Assembly: GCA_007135635.1 (NCBI GenBank)
Contig: SLIO01000493.1
Span: forward strand, 1 to 8,128
Length of the DNA stretch: 8,128 nucleotides
Source: Methylomicrobium sp.
GTDB taxonomy: Bacteria > Pseudomonadota > Gammaproteobacteria > Methylococcales > Methylomonadaceae
Direction of reading: 5' to 3'
Made by a program: the position numbers and the translations under genes. The notes beneath the pieces were generated by a model. That model was not told the DNA's origin and ran no database searches. It saw nothing but the letters and a program-made list of their open reading frames with translations. Below, one piece after another: positions 5,590-8,128 of this stretch (position 1 is its first letter; every line of letters begins with the position of its first letter).

Positions 5590-6626
5590 GCGGTTTTCCT
5601 TTGGCGATTACCGGTACAGGGCTGGTCACCGGCGTCGGCCTTGATGCGCCGACGAGCTGTGCGGCGATTCGCTGCGCAATCGACAACTTTCAGGAAACCC
5701 GCTTCATGGACCAGGGCGGCGAATGGATCATCGGCTGCGAAGTACCGCTGGAACAGCCTTGGCGCGGCAAGGCCAAGCTGATCAAGATGGCCGCCGCTGC
5801 GATTAGAGAATGTCTGGCTGGGAACTTGCTCATCGATCCCGCCGAGACACCATTGCTGCTATGTTTGTCGGAGCGGGACAGAAAAGGCCGAGTCATCGAG
5901 GACGACAATCAGTTTTTTCATGATTTGCTCGAAGAACTGCAATTGGAATTTCATGAAAAATCGCTGGTCATCGCTGGCGGGCATGTCGGCGTCGCGCTCG
6001 CGCTGAGGCAAGCCAGACTGCTGATTCAGGAAGTGAAACTCAAGCATGTATTGATTGCCGCTGCCGACAGTTTATTGGTCGCGGAGACGCTGGCGCATTA
6101 CGAAGAACACGAACGCTTGCTGACGAGCCTAAACTCCAACGGATTTATACCCGGCGAGGCCGGCGCTGCGTTGGTGGTCGAACCCCTCTACGCCAAACAG
6201 GAACCACAACTGATTTGCGCAGGCTTAGGCTTCGGTGTAGAAAAGGCGCATATCTATTCAGAAGAACCGTTGCGAGCGGATGGGTTGACGGTTGCGATAA
6301 AGGATGCGTTGAGCGATGCCAATTGCGATATGGGCGATTTGGATTTCAGGATCACCGATCTATCGGGTGAGCAATATCATTTCAAGGAAGCGAGTCTGGC
6401 TTTGCTAAGACTAATGAGAAAACGGAAGGAAGAGTTCGATATTTGGCATCCGGCCGATTGCGTGGGCGAAGTCGGGGCAGCCTTGGCCGCCGTCATGTTG
6501 ATCGTCATAAAATTTGCCTGTGAGAAAGGCTATAGCGAAGGAAATAGAATTTTGACGCATTTGGGTAATGATGACGGCAAGCGTTCCGCGATTGTTTTGG
6601 GCTGGCAACGGGTAGGAGAGGGTTGA
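5586..6626 (+). CDS. Beta-ketoacyl synthase-like pseudoenzyme (thiolase fold), T6SS-associated
   Basis: The 346-residue product has the shape of a KAS/thiolase-fold protein, shorter than FabF-type enzymes (about 410). Family traces are the N-terminal LAITGTGLVTGVGLD (6-20, as in VVVTGxGxVTxxG), the helix after the nucleophile site (ALRQARLLIQEV, 139-150), a following strand and turn LIAAAD (156-161), and NSNGFIPGEAGAALVVEP (183-200, as in xRDGFVxGEGAGxLVLE). The catalytic residues are missing. Aligning by the helix places G132 (AGGHVG) at the active-site Cys. The HGTGT-like His site reads ITDLSGEQYH, and the GHxxGAAG site reads DCVGEVGAALAAV (291-303). No fatty-acid genes are nearby. It sits between the DUF2169 adaptor and the effector, overlapping them by 4 and 1 nt. 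I infer a non-enzymatic role in effector folding or loading. The fold call is good; the role is unknown. Confidence 0.85.
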   Translation: MSGFPLAITGTGLVTGVGLDAPTSCAAIRCAIDNFQETRFMDQGGEWIIGCEVPLEQPWRGKAKLIKMAAAAIRECLAGNLLIDPAETPLLLCLSERDRKGRVIEDDNQFFHDLLEELQLEFHEKSLVIAGGHVGVALALRQARLLIQEVKLKHVLIAAADSLLVAETLAHYEEHERLLTSLNSNGFIPGEAGAALVVEPLYAKQEPQLICAGLGFGVEKAHIYSEEPLRADGLTVAIKDALSDANCDMGDLDFRITDLSGEQYHFKEASLALLRLMRKRKEEFDIWHPADCVGEVGAALAAVMLIVIKFACEKGYSEGNRILTHLGNDDGKRSAIVLGWQRVGEG

Positions 6627-7753
6627 TGGCTAATAAGGTCTTTGCAAACGGCCGGGAATTGGCGTGTAAAGCGGGCTCGGGGAAAACGATTTGCGCTTTT
6701 CCCGATGTTTGTTTCACACCGCCGGAAAACCCCGCGACGCCCCCGGGAGTGCCTATTCCTTACCCCAATACGGGCTTTGCTTCGGATACGACCAAAGGCA
6801 GTAAGCATGTAAAAATCTCCGGCAAAGAAATCATGTTGAAAAACAAGTCTTATTTCAAGACGTCGGTCGGAGACGAGGCGGGATGTGCGGCAAAAAAAGG
6901 GGTTATTACCAGCAAGAATAAAGGGAAAGTGTATTTTCAAGCTTGGTCTATGGATGTCAAATTCGAGGGCCAAAATGTCGATCGGCATTTGGATTTAACG
7001 ACGAATAACCATGCTTCGATGCCGGGGGATACGCCGCCTTGGCCTTTTACTGACAGTACGGCAATTGGATCAAATGAACCCTGCAAAAAAGAAAAAAAGA
7101 AGGTACGAAAGCACTGCAGCCCAGAAAAAGAATGGAAGAAACATTGCCCTGAGCCACCTCCGTCAATACCTAGTCCTCCGGCTGATGCCACATCTCCTGC
7201 ATATGCGGCATGGAAGGAGGAAAATAAAGCAAGACTTGAGTTATTTGATGATTTCGCCAAGGATTGTAAGAGCAATCCATGTATCAATGCCAGGAAGTGC
7301 ATGCTTGTACCCTACAAGGAAAAGAAAAAATCTGGACCTAAGGGCGAATGCTGTCCCGGTCAGACCGGACATCACTTAATTGAAAAGGCAAGTTTTTCTG
7401 GTGTTGCTGGTTGGGATAGCTACGATAAAGATGCAGCTCCTTGCGTTTGCGCCGAAGGACCCAGTTGGCATACGGGTAGCCATCGAGATTTGCATCTGCT
7501 TCAGGCTGCTGACGTAACAAATTTATCGCAAAACGGCAAATGGACTCGAAAGCAGGCAACTGAGACTGGCGCTCATGCACATAGAAAAGCTTTTCCGGGT
7601 TCTGGTTGTTCTAAGGAATGTATAAAAGCGCAATTAAATCAAGGACACGATGGCATTTGCACGGTTACACCGGAGCCTGACTTGAATGCTAATGTAAATG
7701 CGCCTAAAGATCCTGAATTAAGAGGATTGGCATCTGCAATAATGGGGCGTTAA
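6626..7753 (+). CDS. T6SS effector: DUF4150 PAAR-like domain fused to GHH/HNH-fold nuclease toxin
   Basis: The 375-residue product has an N-terminal DUF4150 (PAAR-like) domain at about 1-130: MANKVFANGRELACKAGSGK, a VPIPYPNTGFASDTTKGSK segment, KISGKEIMLKNKSYFKTSVGDEAG, and a QAWSMDVKFEGQNVDRHLDL stretch. A Lys/Pro-rich linker (about 135-190) follows. The C-terminal region (about 195-350) is Cys/His-rich with GQTGHHLIEKASF (245-257), the GHH signature of HNH/EndoVII-fold toxins. It also has C273, C275, H282, H286, H290, H317 and H319. Tox-GHH2 is my best family match. The expected activity is metal-dependent cleavage of nucleic acid in a target cell, with DUF4150 capping VgrG for delivery. 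The ATG at 6626 shares one base with the previous TGA and has AGGAGAGG upstream. A TTG at 6623 would add one residue and is less likely. The linker and toxin are AT-richer than the DUF4150 part, consistent with module swapping. Confidence 0.9.
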   Translation: MANKVFANGRELACKAGSGKTICAFPDVCFTPPENPATPPGVPIPYPNTGFASDTTKGSKHVKISGKEIMLKNKSYFKTSVGDEAGCAAKKGVITSKNKGKVYFQAWSMDVKFEGQNVDRHLDLTTNNHASMPGDTPPWPFTDSTAIGSNEPCKKEKKKVRKHCSPEKEWKKHCPEPPPSIPSPPADATSPAYAAWKEENKARLELFDDFAKDCKSNPCINARKCMLVPYKEKKKSGPKGECCPGQTGHHLIEKASFSGVAGWDSYDKDAAPCVCAEGPSWHTGSHRDLHLLQAADVTNLSQNGKWTRKQATETGAHAHRKAFPGSGCSKECIKAQLNQGHDGICTVTPEPDLNANVNAPKDPELRGLASAIMGR

Positions 7754-7798
7754 TACCATTGCGGACTATGAATTAAAAGCAACAATAATTAGGCATAA

Positions 7799-8128
7799 AT
7801 GAATAAAGAAACATTCAGCTTATTCGATGGGGTGATACTAGGCGAAGACTCTTATCTATTTATCGGTGTTGAAGACGCTCGGGCAGAGGAGCCGAATTCA
7901 CACGGAATAATTTGGAAACTCAAATCTAGCCAATGGAACAGTGTTGAGATTAATGAAACATTAGTGTCATGCACTTTGACTGATTATGATGATTATTATT
8001 TCGTGGCGATTGCGGAAACGGGAAAAGAATTTTTGATTGGCGACAGAGGAATTATTCAAAATCTTATCGCAACCGGTCCGCATTCTCCGGTATTTAATGG
8101 TCCTTTAACGAATGTGAATTGTGTCTCG
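7799..8128 (+). CDS. Putative immunity protein for the GHH toxin, N-terminal 110 residues (runs off window)
   Basis: The frame from ATG 7799 is open to the last base. It starts 45 nt after the toxin stop on the same strand, the usual place for a T6SS immunity gene. The visible sequence starts MNKETFSLFDGVILGEDSYL. It has no signal peptide, which fits cytoplasmic protection against a nuclease. It is acidic: by eye, 16 Asp/Glu against 6 Lys/Arg. Two segments about 48 residues apart look alike: HGIIWKLKSSQWNSVEI (35-51) and RGIIQNLIATGPHSPVF (83-99), each after a strand-rich stretch (YLFIGVED; YYFVAIAE). That spacing fits beta-propeller blades, a fold used by some immunity proteins. The family is not recognised, and immunity is inferred from position and charge. 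The ribosome binding site is weak (AGG at 7791-7793), and the DNA is AT-rich like the toxin 3' half. Confidence 0.72.
   Translation, partial: MNKETFSLFDGVILGEDSYLFIGVEDARAEEPNSHGIIWKLKSSQWNSVEINETLVSCTLTDYDDYYFVAIAETGKEFLIGDRGIIQNLIATGPHSPVFNGPLTNVNCVS

Noticed and set aside
5586..6626. Active fatty-acid or polyketide synthase
   Set aside because: The catalytic Cys is replaced and the His motifs are missing, and no acyl carrier protein or other lipid gene is nearby.

Overview
The window is a type VI secretion (T6SS) effector-delivery island, entirely on the + strand. It very probably comes from a gammaproteobacterium. GC content looks moderate, near 50%, and is lower in the accessory genes. 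The protein style would suit a methanotroph such as a Methylococcales member, but that assignment is a weak impression and no marker gene here proves it.

Layout: (1) 1-512, the 3' end of a first vgrG cut by the window edge; (2) 523-1110, a small AT-richer gene of the DUF6931 type; (3) 1274-1567, a single-domain PAAR spike-tip gene; (4) 1735-3867, a complete second vgrG (710 aa) with a long octad-repeat needle; (5) a 98-bp element bounded by 11-bp inverted repeats, directly after the vgrG stop; (6) a tightly packed run of DUF6484 VgrG-tip-like protein (3987-4472), DUF2169 adaptor (4474-5589), ketosynthase-like pseudoenzyme (5586-6626), DUF4150 PAAR-like protein fused to a GHH/HNH-type nuclease toxin (6626-7753), and the start of an acidic unrecognised protein (7799 to window end) in the position of the cognate immunity gene.

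How it fits together (family knowledge plus inference): VgrG trimers form the T6SS puncturing spike and PAAR or DUF4150 domains cap it. DUF2169 proteins are adaptors that load PAAR-type effectors onto the spike. The DUF4150 protein carries the nuclease cargo and the last open reading frame should protect the producer. The DUF6484 protein resembles a detached VgrG tip. The ketosynthase-like protein has lost its catalytic cysteine and probably both catalytic histidines, so it is more likely a structural or adaptor part than an enzyme. Genes from 4474 to 6626 are joined by a 1-nt gap, a 4-nt overlap and a 1-nt overlap, which indicates one translationally coupled module.

Most notable for follow-up: the catalytically dead ketosynthase inside a toxin-loading operon, the nuclease toxin with its putative truncated immunity gene, the stand-alone VgrG tip, and the palindromic element between vgrG and the effector module.
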